Shown here one piece after another: positions 1 through 8,676 of a stretch of DNA of 64,000 bases (its first letter is position 1; the number at the start of each line of letters is the position of its first letter). The DNA lies in the NCBI GenBank assembly GCA_015075725.1, contig JABTTV010000001.1, positions 1,550,001 to 1,614,000 on the forward strand, read 5' to 3'. This stretch comes from Anaerolineales bacterium (GTDB lineage: Bacteria; Chloroflexota; Anaerolineae; Anaerolineales; Villigracilaceae). Made by a program: the position numbers and the translations under genes. A model generated the notes under the pieces. The model did no database searches. It saw nothing but the letters and a program-made list of their open reading frames with translations, and was not told the origin of the DNA.

Positions 1-2
1 AG

Positions 3-206
3 GACCTGACCGAGATGGTTGCGAAGTTAACCGACTTCCAGGGCAAGATCGTCTGGCAGACAGACAAGCCCAACGGTCAGCCTCGCCGCGGATTGGACGT
101 GAGTCGCGCAAAGGAACTCTTCGGCTGGAGCGCGCAAGTTCCGTTCGAAGAGGGCATGAAGCGCACAGTCGAGTGGTTCAAGGCGAATCAAGACAAAATA
201 AAATAA
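3..206 (+). CDS. NAD-dependent epimerase / GDP-L-fucose synthase-like, C-terminal fragment
   Basis: Only the last 67 codons are inside the window; the reading frame is open from base 3, so the start lies upstream. The C-terminus carries the pattern KPNGQPRRGLDVSRAKELFGW followed by an EEGMKRTVEWF helix. That is how GDP-L-fucose synthases and related extended-SDR sugar epimerases end: a substrate-binding Pro-Arg-x-x-Leu-Asp-Val-Ser segment, then a Trp-rich closing helix. The enzyme would work in the cytosol making a nucleotide sugar for the exporter and glycosyltransferase genes that follow on the same strand. Without the N-terminal Rossmann part, fucose synthase cannot be separated from other 4-epimerases. 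Confidence 0.75.
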   Translation, partial: DLTEMVAKLTDFQGKIVWQTDKPNGQPRRGLDVSRAKELFGWSAQVPFEEGMKRTVEWFKANQDKIK

Positions 207-207
207 T

Positions 208-302
208 GTCGTTGCGAGGGCGGGGTTCTTACGCCCGAAGCAATCTCCCGTTCTGTGGGGGATCGCTTCGTCGCATAGAGCAAGAACGCTCCTCGCAATG
301 AC
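208..302. repeat. Intergenic palindromic repeat, family I copy 1
   Basis: The outer arms GTCGTTGCGAG and CTCGCAATGAC are near-complementary. Inner arms (GAAGCAATCTCCC / GGGGATCGCTTC) form a second stem. Related copies lie at 15343-15439 and 41621-41710. It fills the gap between two polysaccharide genes and has no coding potential. Confidence 0.8.
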
Positions 303-313
303 ATGGAAACACA

Positions 314-1159
314 ATGACCGACCTTACCAAACACGAACCCCACACCGTTTATATCAAACCGTCCAAAGGTCTGGCGGCGTTAAACCTTAGTGACCTGTTG
401 CGCTACCGCGAATTGATTTTCTTCATGGTCTGGCGCGACGTGAAGGTGAAATACAAACAGACCTTGCTCGGTATGGCGTGGGCTGTCGTTCAACCAGTCA
501 TGACCATGCTGGTCTTCACCTTTCTCTTCGACCGTGTTGCCAAATTACCGACCGAGGGCGTTCCGTATCCCGTCTTTTCGTTCACTGCATTGTTGCCGTG
601 GGGTTTGTTCGTGACCGCGCTCAATCAAGGCAGCCGTTCGCTCGTCGCGCATCAAAACATGGTGACGAAGATATATTTCCCGCGCCTCATTCTTCCCACC
701 GCTTCGGTCTTCGCAGGGATGGTGGATTTTCTCATCGCCTTCGTCATCCTAGTGATTTTGATGTTCTACTATCAAGTTACCCCCGCCTGGCATCTCGTCT
801 GGACTCTGCCGCTCTTCCTTCTGCTTGCCATCATCACCGCGCTGGGAGTCGCCCTCTGGCTTTCAGCGATCAACGTCCAGTATCGGGATGTGAACCAAGC
901 CCTCCCGTTTCTGACTCAGTTTTGGCTGTTCGCCACACCTGTGGCTTATTCCGCCTCTGTGATCTCGGAGAGGTGGCAACTCGCCTACTCGCTTAATCCG
1001 ATGGCGGGCGTGGTCAACGGATTCCGCTGGGCGCTGCTCGGCGTCGGCAACGGACCGGACGCCGCGCTCTGGGTCTCAATTGGGATTTCGGTTTTGATCT
1101 TCGTTTCAGGTCTGTTCTATTTCAGAAGCATGGAAAAGACCTTTGCGGATACGATATAA
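314..1159 (+). CDS. Polysaccharide ABC exporter, permease subunit (Wzm-like, ABC-2 family)
   Basis: This 281-residue integral membrane protein has about six hydrophobic segments, the first near residues 52-73 and the last near 248-270. An amphipathic stretch, LIFFMVWRDVKVKYKQTLLG, sits at the N-terminus, a layout typical of ABC-2 permeases that export O-antigen or teichoic-acid-like polymers. The likely ATPase partner follows at 1620-2909. The pair would form a homodimeric permease plus two ATPases moving lipid-linked glycan across the membrane. The start ATG follows a weak purine-rich stretch. Normally permease and ATPase genes are adjacent; here a 460-bp insert separates them. Confidence 0.9.
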   Translation: MTDLTKHEPHTVYIKPSKGLAALNLSDLLRYRELIFFMVWRDVKVKYKQTLLGMAWAVVQPVMTMLVFTFLFDRVAKLPTEGVPYPVFSFTALLPWGLFVTALNQGSRSLVAHQNMVTKIYFPRLILPTASVFAGMVDFLIAFVILVILMFYYQVTPAWHLVWTLPLFLLLAIITALGVALWLSAINVQYRDVNQALPFLTQFWLFATPVAYSASVISERWQLAYSLNPMAGVVNGFRWALLGVGNGPDAALWVSIGISVLIFVSGLFYFRSMEKTFADTI

Positions 1160-1162
1160 AAA

Positions 1163-1193
1163 GTGTCAGGTGCGAGGTGTCAGGTATCAGGTT
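1163..1193. repeat. Inverted-repeat arm, family II (left of four-helix-bundle gene)
   Basis: The sequence is built from repeated GTGTCAGGT / ATCAGGT units. The arm at 1584-1616 carries the complementary orientation (ACCTGACACCTGATAC). The two arms bracket the gene at 1223-1585. Related tracts occur at 8579-8670 and 16361-16392. Confidence 0.8.
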
Positions 1194-1222
1194 ACGATAA
1201 TGCCTGAATATTGGAGAAAATT

Positions 1223-1585
1223 ATGGCGATGATCCAGAAATTTGAAGATATACAAGCCTGGCAAGAAGCACGGGTACTTGTGAAGATGATTTATAAACTG
1301 ACAAACAAAGATAATTTTTCGAAAGATTTTGGAATGAGAGATCAGATCAGGCGAGCAGCCGTTTCAGTGATGAATAATATTGCCGAAGGTTTTGATTGTG
1401 AATCCAGGGCTGAGTTTGCCCGTTTTCTTGGTATTGCCAGACGCTCTGCTGTGGAAGTGCAATCCTTGCTTTATGCGGCATTGGATGTAGAGTACATTGA
1501 CCAAAGTGAGTTTGATACACATTACGAACAAGCACGAAAAGCCAAAGCGCTTGTTGGTGGTTTCAAACGTTCGCTCACAAAATAA
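1223..1585 (+). CDS. Four-helix-bundle protein (23S rRNA intervening-sequence / S23 family)
   Basis: This protein of about 120 residues has the family layout: an FEDIQAWQEAR opening, then RDQIRRAAVSVMNNIAEGF, then an ARRSAVEVQSLLYAALD helix. Proteins of this family were first seen encoded in 23S rRNA intervening sequences. They are also related to the Avd accessory proteins of diversity-generating retroelements; no reverse transcriptase is present here. I chose the ATG at 1223 because GGAG at 1213-1216 gives a good spacing; an in-frame TTG at 1211 overlaps that site. The gene sits inside inverted repeats and interrupts the exporter operon, suggesting late insertion. Its molecular function is unknown. 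Confidence 0.85.
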   Translation: MAMIQKFEDIQAWQEARVLVKMIYKLTNKDNFSKDFGMRDQIRRAAVSVMNNIAEGFDCESRAEFARFLGIARRSAVEVQSLLYAALDVEYIDQSEFDTHYEQARKAKALVGGFKRSLTK

Positions 1586-1616
1586 CCTGACACCTGATAC
1601 TTGACACCTGACACCT
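1584..1616. repeat. Inverted-repeat arm, family II (right of four-helix-bundle gene)
   Basis: It reads AACCTGACACCTGATACTTG and onward, close to the reverse complement of 1163-1193. It lies in the last bases of the four-helix-bundle gene and ends just before the ATPase start codon at 1620, so it occupies the place where the ribosome-binding site of that gene would be expected. Confidence 0.8.
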
Positions 1617-1619
1617 ATT

Positions 1620-2909
1620 ATGACCACAGCAATCAGCGTACACAACCTCGGCAAGCAATATAAGATCGGCGCTGCGGAGACGAAGTTCCGCTATAACATG
1701 CTGCGTGATGTGATCGTGGATACAGTCTCGGCGCCCATTCGTCTGGCGAAGGCGATGATCGGCAAATCCGACCGCCGCATGAACCAGAATTACGTCTGGG
1801 CGTTGAAGGATGTCTCTTTTGATTTGGAAGAAGGCAAAGTGCTCGGCATCGTGGGGCGCAACGGCGCGGGCAAATCCACGTTGTTGAAGATTCTCTCGCG
1901 CGTCACCGAGCCGACGACGGGAACCGTCACCGTGCGCGGACGGGTCGGCTCGCTGCTCGAAGTGGGGACGGGCTTCCATCCCGAATTGACAGGACGCGAG
2001 AACATTTACATGAACGGCGCGATTTTAGGAATGAAACGAGCGGAGATCGATGCCAAGTTCGATGAGATCGTTGATTTCTCCGAAGTCAGCCAGTTCATTG
2101 ATACACCCGTCAAAAGATATTCATCCGGGATGTACCTGCGACTCGCGTTTGCGGTTGCAGCTCACCTTGAACCTGAGATTTTGGTGGTGGATGAAGTGCT
2201 TGCCGTCGGCGACGCCGAATTCCAGAAGAAATGTCTCGGCAAGATGGGTGACGTTGCCCAACAGGGACGCACGGTTTTATTCGTCAGCCATAACATGTCT
2301 GCGATTTTGAGATTGACTCAAGAAGCGATCGTGTTGAACAAAGGTCAACTCATCATGCGCGCGCCTTCGCAAGAAGCGGTGGACTTCTATCTTTCCTCGG
2401 GACAGTCGCAAGCCGGGGAGCGGGTTTGGGAGGCAGATGAGATACCAGCGGCGAGTGCGCCATTTACGCCGACCAGCCTCAAAGTCAAAGAAAGAGGCGG
2501 AAAGGTCGTGGATACGATCCGGTCCACAGAATCGGTCACAGTCGAGTTTGAATATAAATTATCCTCGCCTGTCACCGGCTTGCGGGTTGGTTTGTACGTC
2601 AGCACCATGCGCGGCGAGTATGTCTTCACGTCGTTCGATACCGATACGCCTGAGCTGTACGAAAAATTTGACTCGCGCAATGTCGGTCATTACATCAGCC
2701 GCGCGGAATTGCCCGCGGATATTTTCAACGAAGGTCGTTACACCGTGGGCGTGAATGCCAGCTCGTTCGGCGTGAAGCGTTATTTCATGGATGAGAACGC
2801 ACTGGCGTTCAACGTGGATATTTCCGGCGCGCCCGGCACGCAATGGGGCGAGCCGCGTGTGGGTCCGGTGCGACCGCGATTGAATTGGAAGATCGAGAAG
2901 ATTGCGTAG
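1620..2909 (+). CDS. Polysaccharide ABC exporter, ATP-binding subunit with Wzt-type C-terminal domain
   Basis: This 429-residue protein has a Walker A (GRNGAGKST, residues 79-87), an ABC signature within YSSGMYLRLAF near 168-176, and a Walker B (ILVVDE, 187-192). Residues from about 270 to the end form an extra beta-rich domain. Wzt proteins use such a C-terminal domain to recognise the modified end of the polysaccharide before export. The protein should pair with the permease at 314-1159 at the inner face of the membrane. It sits four bases after a palindromic repeat that may have replaced its original leader. Confidence 0.92.
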   Translation: MTTAISVHNLGKQYKIGAAETKFRYNMLRDVIVDTVSAPIRLAKAMIGKSDRRMNQNYVWALKDVSFDLEEGKVLGIVGRNGAGKSTLLKILSRVTEPTTGTVTVRGRVGSLLEVGTGFHPELTGRENIYMNGAILGMKRAEIDAKFDEIVDFSEVSQFIDTPVKRYSSGMYLRLAFAVAAHLEPEILVVDEVLAVGDAEFQKKCLGKMGDVAQQGRTVLFVSHNMSAILRLTQEAIVLNKGQLIMRAPSQEAVDFYLSSGQSQAGERVWEADEIPAASAPFTPTSLKVKERGGKVVDTIRSTESVTVEFEYKLSSPVTGLRVGLYVSTMRGEYVFTSFDTDTPELYEKFDSRNVGHYISRAELPADIFNEGRYTVGVNASSFGVKRYFMDENALAFNVDISGAPGTQWGEPRVGPVRPRLNWKIEKIA

Positions 2910-2952
2910 GTCACGCTTGTAGCGTGACTGTCACGTTGCAAACGTGACCTAC
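2906..2952. repeat. Double palindrome, family III copy 1
   Basis: Outer arms GTAGGTCACG and CGTGACCTAC are perfectly complementary and enclose two smaller GTCACG/CGTGAC hairpins. The left arm overlaps the stop codon of the ATPase gene. Family members with a GTGACnGTCAC core recur at 10122-10154, 40823-40855 and 41723-41755. Confidence 0.8.
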
Positions 2953-2960
2953 AGAAAAAC

Positions 2961-4601
2961 ATGCCAAAATCAAACCCGCTTCGTGAAATTCTGGGCGACC
3001 TGCCCTTTACTGCCGAGATCGATTGGATGCTTCGGTCGAAGAACCGCCCGCGCAAGGACCATTACAACCTGACGCGTTTGTTGAAGTCTTTGCCTGATGC
3101 GGTGGAGGTCGTAAGACCGTATGCTGAAAAGGCTCCAAAAGGCAGGAAGGTTTTGTTCTTTGCCACCCTGCACTATTGGATCGAGCAATCGGCGTATCTT
3201 GGTTTGGTGTTGGCAGGCATGGGGCACAATGTTACGTTGTTGACCCTGCCCTACTCTGAATGGCACAAAGAAAAAGACAAGTTCACACAACGCCAGCGCA
3301 TTCTTCATACCCACGATGCGCTGAAGGTGTTGTCTCCCCTGGTGAAGCATGTTTCGATGATGGATATGCAATCCTCTTCTCGTGCGGCGCATGGAACTCT
3401 GCGTGCTCATGCGGCGAACGATTTGCCCGAAATAATTCAAGCCGACATCAAGGAAATTTCTCTTTGGGATGTGCAATACACCCTGATGCGTGAAGAAGTG
3501 GACATGAACGACCCGTCTGACCGCGCGTTGTATGATTTACGTGTCGAACGCAATACCTTCGCCGCCAAAGCGGCTCTTCAATACATGCAGGCGAACACGC
3601 CCGATGTGGTTTTGATCCCAAATGGATTGATCCTCGAAATGGGTATTGTCTTCCGCGTGGCGCGCTATCTCGGCATTGACGCTGTAACCTACGAATTCAA
3701 TGACCAGCGCGAACAGATCTGGCTGGCGCAGAACTCGTCCATCATGCAGCAGGACACGGATTACCTCGTTGAAGCGCGCTGCGGGCTTCCCGTCACCGAA
3801 GCGATGTTCGAACGCGTAGCTGACCTCGAAAATGCCCGCCGCGGCGCGAGGGTGTGGGGCAAGTCCAAGCGACTGTGGCAGTATGTCTCATCGCAGGGTG
3901 CGGACACGACTCGCAATATGCTTGGGCTGGATAACCGCCCTGTCGTCATGCTCGCCGCAAACGTGCTCGGCGACAGCCTGACCCTCGGGCGTGACATCTT
4001 CGCCTCATCCATGACAGAGTGGATCACCAGGACCGTCCAATATTTTGCCAAGCGGACAGATGTGCAACTGGTCATCCGAGTTCACCCCGGTGAAAAATTG
4101 GTGCCGCAAGCCAAGTCGATGGCTGCGGTGGTGAAAGAGGCGCTGCCTGAGTTGCCAAGCCATGTTCACATTATTGGCGCATTGGACAAGATCAACACTT
4201 ATGATTTGATCGAGATTGCCGATGTTGGATTGGCATACACCACCACTGTTGGTCTTGAAACCGCGATGAACGGGCGTCCCGTCATTTCGTGCGGACAGAC
4301 CCACTACCGCGGGCGCGGTTTCACGCTCGATGTACATACGTGGAATGAATATTTATCCGTGTTGGATCAAGTCCTGGCAGATATTCCCTCGCATCGGTTA
4401 AATGACAAGCAGATCGAGTTTGCCTGGAATTATGCCTACCGCTTCTTTTTCGAATATCCGCGCCCCTTCCCCTGGCGTTTGATGAATTTTTGGGATGACC
4501 TTGCCGAGCATCCGCTCGGAAAAGTATTGAGCGACGAAGGCATGGCGCAATTCAAGGATACATTCGATTTTCTTGTGGGCAGGGCTTTTACTTGGAAATA
4601 A
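2961..4601 (+). CDS. Capsule-synthesis-like glycosyltransferase (GT-B, KpsC/KpsS-like C-terminus)
   Basis: This 546-residue protein is soluble by composition. The C-terminal half contains LVIRVHPGEK and then ADVGLAYTTTVGLETAMNGR followed by PVISCGQTHYRGRGFT. That resembles the His-Pro and Glu-containing nucleotide-sugar sites of capsule polysaccharide transferases and CDP-glycerol glycerophosphotransferase-like enzymes. The N-terminal half opens with a GRKVLFFATLHYW strand-turn-helix that would be the first Rossmann fold of a GT-B enzyme. Its position behind the exporter suggests it builds or caps the exported glycan. Donor and acceptor cannot be read from the sequence. Confidence 0.75.
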   Translation: MPKSNPLREILGDLPFTAEIDWMLRSKNRPRKDHYNLTRLLKSLPDAVEVVRPYAEKAPKGRKVLFFATLHYWIEQSAYLGLVLAGMGHNVTLLTLPYSEWHKEKDKFTQRQRILHTHDALKVLSPLVKHVSMMDMQSSSRAAHGTLRAHAANDLPEIIQADIKEISLWDVQYTLMREEVDMNDPSDRALYDLRVERNTFAAKAALQYMQANTPDVVLIPNGLILEMGIVFRVARYLGIDAVTYEFNDQREQIWLAQNSSIMQQDTDYLVEARCGLPVTEAMFERVADLENARRGARVWGKSKRLWQYVSSQGADTTRNMLGLDNRPVVMLAANVLGDSLTLGRDIFASSMTEWITRTVQYFAKRTDVQLVIRVHPGEKLVPQAKSMAAVVKEALPELPSHVHIIGALDKINTYDLIEIADVGLAYTTTVGLETAMNGRPVISCGQTHYRGRGFTLDVHTWNEYLSVLDQVLADIPSHRLNDKQIEFAWNYAYRFFFEYPRPFPWRLMNFWDDLAEHPLGKVLSDEGMAQFKDTFDFLVGRAFTWK

Positions 4602-4612
4602 TTATCTCATGC

Positions 4613-4636
4613 AGGGGCGAAGCATGCTTCGCCCCT
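4613..4636. repeat. Perfect 24-bp palindrome, family IV copy 1
   Basis: AGGGGCGAAGCA and its exact reverse complement meet without a loop. It lies between two + strand genes. Similar GGGGCGA...TCGCCCC hairpins occur at 11252-11270, 13173-13190, 32880-32944 and 34235-34257. Confidence 0.8.
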
Positions 4637-4650
4637 ACGGAAGAAAATAA

Positions 4651-5472
4651 ATGACCAACGACACCAAACAAAAAGTCCGCGAGTTTTATGATGATATCGG
4701 CTGGATGCAGGAGGACGACGGGCATTACCAGAATGCCCGTTATGAAGACTTACGCCCGGTCTCGCGCGAATACATCCACAAGACGCGCCTGCGCGTGATG
4801 AATGGACTCGTCCCTACCGGTCGCTTCATTCTCGACGCCGGGTCTGGTCCCGTCCAATATGAAGAGTACAAGACCTATTCCGCAGGCTACGAAAAACGCG
4901 TCTGTTTGGATATTTCCATTCAGGCGGTACGCGAGGCGCGGACGCGCATTGGTGACCACGGTCTGTTCGTCGTTGGTGACTTGGCGAATCTGCCCTTCAA
5001 GAAAGATTCTTTCGACGGCGCGGTTTCGATGCACGCCATCCATCACCTCGCTTTACCTGAACATCCCAAAGCCTATGCCGAGATCCACCGTGTCCTTGCG
5101 CCGGGACGGACGGCTGCCATCGTCAACGGCTGGCACAATCCGCTTCTGATCCGCATGGCAGAGCCGCTGATCGGGTTGATGCGCAAGATGTCCGGACGTT
5201 CCGAGAAGAAAAAGAAGGAATGGCTGAGCGAAGAAGACCCCGCCGGGACGTTCGTCCAAAAGATGACGCCGGAATGGTTGAAGAAAGAGGTCGGTTCGAA
5301 GATGACCATCGATATCAGACCGTGGCGCAGCATGAGCACCCGCATCATGCGCTGGTTCGTGCGCCCCTTCGGCGGGCGGACCTTCCTGCGATTTGTCTTC
5401 TGGCTGGAAGGCGTCTTTCCGAAGTTCTTCGCCGAGAATGGGCAGTATCCGTTGATCGTAATTCATAAATAG
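4651..5472 (+). CDS. Class I SAM-dependent methyltransferase
   Basis: This 273-residue protein has the glycine-rich SAM motif ILDAGSGP at residues 60-67. The acidic residue after the second strand lies in CLDIS, and the motif II region is GDLANLPFKKDSFDGAVSMH with HAIHHL after it. This is a standard Methyltransf_11-type Rossmann domain followed by about 100 residues rich in basic and aromatic residues. In a polysaccharide locus it may methylate a sugar, possibly a chain-end signal read by the Wzt-like domain, but the substrate is inference only. A purine-rich GGAAGAAAA stretch precedes the ATG. Confidence 0.85.
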   Translation: MTNDTKQKVREFYDDIGWMQEDDGHYQNARYEDLRPVSREYIHKTRLRVMNGLVPTGRFILDAGSGPVQYEEYKTYSAGYEKRVCLDISIQAVREARTRIGDHGLFVVGDLANLPFKKDSFDGAVSMHAIHHLALPEHPKAYAEIHRVLAPGRTAAIVNGWHNPLLIRMAEPLIGLMRKMSGRSEKKKKEWLSEEDPAGTFVQKMTPEWLKKEVGSKMTIDIRPWRSMSTRIMRWFVRPFGGRTFLRFVFWLEGVFPKFFAENGQYPLIVIHK

Positions 5473-5522
5473 TAGATGATTATTGGTTGTTGCATGAGAC
5501 CAATCTCAAATCTCCAATCTCC

Positions 5523-7529
5523 ATGAAAAAGAACATCCAGCCCGGTATTTTTCTCCTTCTCATCTCCGCCCTTGTGTTCCTTCCGCACATTGGCAGCCTG
5601 ACCTATTACAAGGATGATTGGTATTACATCTACGATGGGATGCTGGGCGGGGCGAAGATATTCCATGAGATGTTCCGCATCGACCGCCCGGCGCGCGGTT
5701 TTTTCTTCGAGTGGGCTTACAGCCGTTTCGGTCCAAATCCCTTGCCGTGGCATCTCTTTGCTTTCTTTTGGCGGGCATTAGCTGCAATCGGCGCATTGTG
5801 GATCTTCAACCTCCTCTGGAAAGAAAATCGAAAATTCAATTTCATCGCCGCATTGCTCTTTGCGATCTACCCAGGTTACTTCTGGTGGATCAGCGCCATC
5901 GAGTACCAGCCGATGATCGCAAGTTTGGCGTTGCAGGTGTATTCGATCTATTTCACATTGAAAGCGGTACAGTCAGAAAAAGGCGCTGAAAGAGCGGCAT
6001 ATGGGACCGGCGCGGTCCTGACAGGTTGGAGTTACATCGCTCTTGTGGATTATGCAATCGGCATGGAAGCATTTCGGTTTATCGCGGTATATTTATTAAT
6101 GAAACGCGATTCGAAAAACGCCTTTTGGAATGCAATCAAAGCCTGGGCATGGACGGTTGTCATTCCGCTGGGCATTGCGATCTGGCGCATCTTCTTTTTC
6201 GCCAACGAACGCAAAGCGACGGATATAGGCGGACAGTTAAGTGTGTTCATTGCCAACCCGGTTGCCGCCTCTGTGGATTGGTTCTTCCAGGCTTATAAAA
6301 GCCTGTTGAATCTCAGTGTGCTTGCGTGGATCGATCAATTTCCGCCATTCGTTCAATCCATGCGCCAGCGTGATATTGCGTTTGGACTATTGCTTGTTGC
6401 CGTGATAGTCCTGTTTGTTGTTTATGCGGAAAGACGTATTAAACTTTCGGCGGAGCAAGTGCCGACGGAGGACGGTCAAACTCAAACCGTGAAAGAAGCG
6501 TTGCTCCTCGGCGGGCTGGGGATGGTCTTCGGGGTCCTCCCGGTTGTAATGGCGAATCGATATGTCGATATCACCGGCTTCTCGCATTATGGTCTGCCCG
6601 CATCGCTTGCGGCGGCGGTATTCATGGCAGCGGCTATCGAATTGATCTCCTTTCAACGCGTGCGGACAACGATCCTGTATGCACTCATCGGCTTTGCGGT
6701 CCTTTCACATTTTTCGATCGCGACGAATGCTGTGACGGAGATAAAGGCATTGCAAAATTTCTGGCGGCAGGTGAGTTGGCGTGCGCCTGCGCTTCGACCC
6801 GGCGCGACGCTTGTGATTCATTATCCATCCCCCGGCATGGGCGACGGCGGGCTGGCGTTGATCGAAGCCGCGAACGTCATGTATTTCCCGCAACCGACGA
6901 ATGAAATTCCGGTGCATTATCCCCTGGCGGGATTGACCTTGAACAGCGAGAACATGCCCGGCATTTTGGATGGTACACAAGTGGATGAATCCGGTTATCG
7001 CAGTCACACGTACACGATCGATTACACAAATATATTGGTGATGAGCCAGCCAACCTTGAACTCATGCGTGCATGTCATCGATGCCGCTGCTCCATTGATC
7101 TCTGAATATGACCCGCTCGATGTTTCGCTGGTTGCGCCTCGTTCAAACATCACAAACGTGATCGTTGATTCCGAACCTGTTCCGCCGCCGGAAAGTATTT
7201 TTGGAAACGACCCCGAACGCGGCTGGTGCAATTATTTCCAGGAGGCGGATTTGGCGGCTCAACGCGGGGACTGGGAGCGGGTTGCCGCTCTCGGAGGAGA
7301 AGCCATCGCTTTGGGCTTCGCCCCCGAAGACCGCGTGGAATGGCTGCCTTTCCTGAAGGGATACGCCATCACCGGCGACGCGGAATCGTTGAAGCAGATG
7401 GCGCGGCGCATCGTGGGCGAGAGGATCATCCGCCTGCAGGCGTGTGACATGTTGGGTAATATCGAACAGCCGTTGTCTGACGATATTAAACAAATTATTG
7501 ATAAAGATTATTGCAAGGGATCAGAGTAG
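5523..7529 (+). CDS. Large multi-pass membrane protein, GT-C glycosyltransferase-like
   Basis: This 668-residue protein has an N-terminal signal-anchor segment, then an acidic YYKDDWYY motif in the first extracytoplasmic loop. Many hydrophobic helices follow up to about residue 420, and then a soluble C-terminal part of about 250 residues. An aspartate pair right after the first membrane segment is how GT-C enzymes place their catalytic acids. Those enzymes use a polyprenyl-phosphate sugar donor at the outer face of the membrane. I use ATG 5523; an upstream in-frame TTG at 5487 lies in a stretch of repeated AATCTC units and looks non-coding. Family assignment is tentative. Confidence 0.7.
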   Translation: MKKNIQPGIFLLLISALVFLPHIGSLTYYKDDWYYIYDGMLGGAKIFHEMFRIDRPARGFFFEWAYSRFGPNPLPWHLFAFFWRALAAIGALWIFNLLWKENRKFNFIAALLFAIYPGYFWWISAIEYQPMIASLALQVYSIYFTLKAVQSEKGAERAAYGTGAVLTGWSYIALVDYAIGMEAFRFIAVYLLMKRDSKNAFWNAIKAWAWTVVIPLGIAIWRIFFFANERKATDIGGQLSVFIANPVAASVDWFFQAYKSLLNLSVLAWIDQFPPFVQSMRQRDIAFGLLLVAVIVLFVVYAERRIKLSAEQVPTEDGQTQTVKEALLLGGLGMVFGVLPVVMANRYVDITGFSHYGLPASLAAAVFMAAAIELISFQRVRTTILYALIGFAVLSHFSIATNAVTEIKALQNFWRQVSWRAPALRPGATLVIHYPSPGMGDGGLALIEAANVMYFPQPTNEIPVHYPLAGLTLNSENMPGILDGTQVDESGYRSHTYTIDYTNILVMSQPTLNSCVHVIDAAAPLISEYDPLDVSLVAPRSNITNVIVDSEPVPPPESIFGNDPERGWCNYFQEADLAAQRGDWERVAALGGEAIALGFAPEDRVEWLPFLKGYAITGDAESLKQMARRIVGERIIRLQACDMLGNIEQPLSDDIKQIIDKDYCKGSE

Positions 7530-7562
7530 ACTCTGTTGAGAGAAGAGTTGATAGGAGATTTC

Positions 7563-8573
7563 ATGGATTGGAAAAATCAAGTCGTACTCGTCACCGGCGG
7601 GACCGGTTCCTTTGGCAAGAAATTTACGAAGATCCTGCTCGAAGAACAACAGCCCAAGAAGGTCATCATCTTCAGCCGCGATGAATTGAAACAGCATCAG
7701 ATGCAGGTCGGCGGATTCAATGACGAACGCCTGCGCTATTTCATCGGTGACGTGCGCGACCGCGAGAGACTCGTCCGCGCGATGCATGGGGTGGACGTGG
7801 TCGTCCATGCCGCCGCGCTCAAACAGGTCCCTGCCTGTGAGTACAACCCGATGGAGGCAATCAAGACCAACATCATGGGCACGGCAAATGTGGTCGAAGC
7901 CGCGCTCGATGCAGGCGTGATGAAAGTTCTCACTGTCAGCACCGATAAAGCCGTCAGCCCGGCGAATTTATATGGAGCCACAAAACTCGCGGCGGAGAAA
8001 TTAACGATCCAGAGTAATGCCTATGCCGGGGGCTCGGCAACCCGCTTCTCCTGCGTCCGATACGGGAATGTCGTCGGCTCTCGCGGCTCGGTGGTGCCGT
8101 TATTCCTCAAGCAGCGCTCCAACGGCAAGGTGACCATTACCGACGAACGCATGACGCGCTTCTGGCTTTCATTGGAACAGGGCGTCCGTTTCGTCATCCA
8201 TTGCATCGAGCAGATGGAAGGAGGCGAGGTCTTCGTCCCCAAGATCCCCAGCACCAAAGTGACCGACCTTGCGCGCGCCATCGCCCCGGATGCGAAACTG
8301 GAGATCATCGGCATTCGACCCGGCGAGAAACTGCACGAAATGCTCATCTCGGAGGATGAGGCGCGGCATACCATCGAGGTGGAGAAAATGTTCGTCGTCC
8401 AGCCTGCTGAGGCAACCTGGTTCGGGTATTCCTGGCAGGATAGGGGTAAAATTCTCAAGGAAGGTTTTTCATACTCCAGCGACAACAACAGCGAATGGCT
8501 CGACGTGGAAGGAATCAAGAAGTACATCGCCCCCTTTGAGGAATTGTTCCTTCAGGGAAAATTGGAAGGATAA
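7563..8573 (+). CDS. pseB: UDP-N-acetylglucosamine 4,6-dehydratase (inverting), PseB-type
   Basis: This 336-residue extended SDR has NAD-binding GGTGSFG at residues 12-18, the PseB-typical FSRDELKQHQM at 37-47, ALKQVPACEYNP near 86-96, and catalytic TDK (127-129) with Tyr137-x3-Lys141. PseB removes water from UDP-GlcNAc and inverts C5, the first step to pseudaminic acid and related bacterial sugars. The start is ATG 7563, preceded by GGAG at a good distance; a TTG at 7536 is less likely. The next genes (a reductase-like SDR and a NeuB-type synthase) fit a nonulosonate-like pathway. The PLP aminotransferase that normally follows PseB is not in the window. Confidence 0.9.
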   Translation: MDWKNQVVLVTGGTGSFGKKFTKILLEEQQPKKVIIFSRDELKQHQMQVGGFNDERLRYFIGDVRDRERLVRAMHGVDVVVHAAALKQVPACEYNPMEAIKTNIMGTANVVEAALDAGVMKVLTVSTDKAVSPANLYGATKLAAEKLTIQSNAYAGGSATRFSCVRYGNVVGSRGSVVPLFLKQRSNGKVTITDERMTRFWLSLEQGVRFVIHCIEQMEGGEVFVPKIPSTKVTDLARAIAPDAKLEIIGIRPGEKLHEMLISEDEARHTIEVEKMFVVQPAEATWFGYSWQDRGKILKEGFSYSSDNNSEWLDVEGIKKYIAPFEELFLQGKLEG

Positions 8574-8578
8574 GGAAG

Positions 8579-8670
8579 TGTCACGTATCAGGTGTCACGT
8601 GTCAGGCATCAGGGGTCAAGTGCCAGTTGAAAACCTGATACCTGACACCTCGCACCTGAAACCTGGAACC
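8579..8670. repeat. Intergenic repeat tract, family II
   Basis: It is a run of TGTCACGTATCAGGTGTCA-type units followed by complementary ACCTGATACCTGACACCT units, able to form a long imperfect hairpin. It fills the gap between pseB and the next reductase gene. Confidence 0.75.
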
Positions 8671-8676
8671 TAACCC

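Noticed and set aside
1163..1616. Diversity-generating retroelement, because of the Avd-like four-helix bundle
   Set aside because: No reverse transcriptase, template repeat or variable repeat is found nearby.
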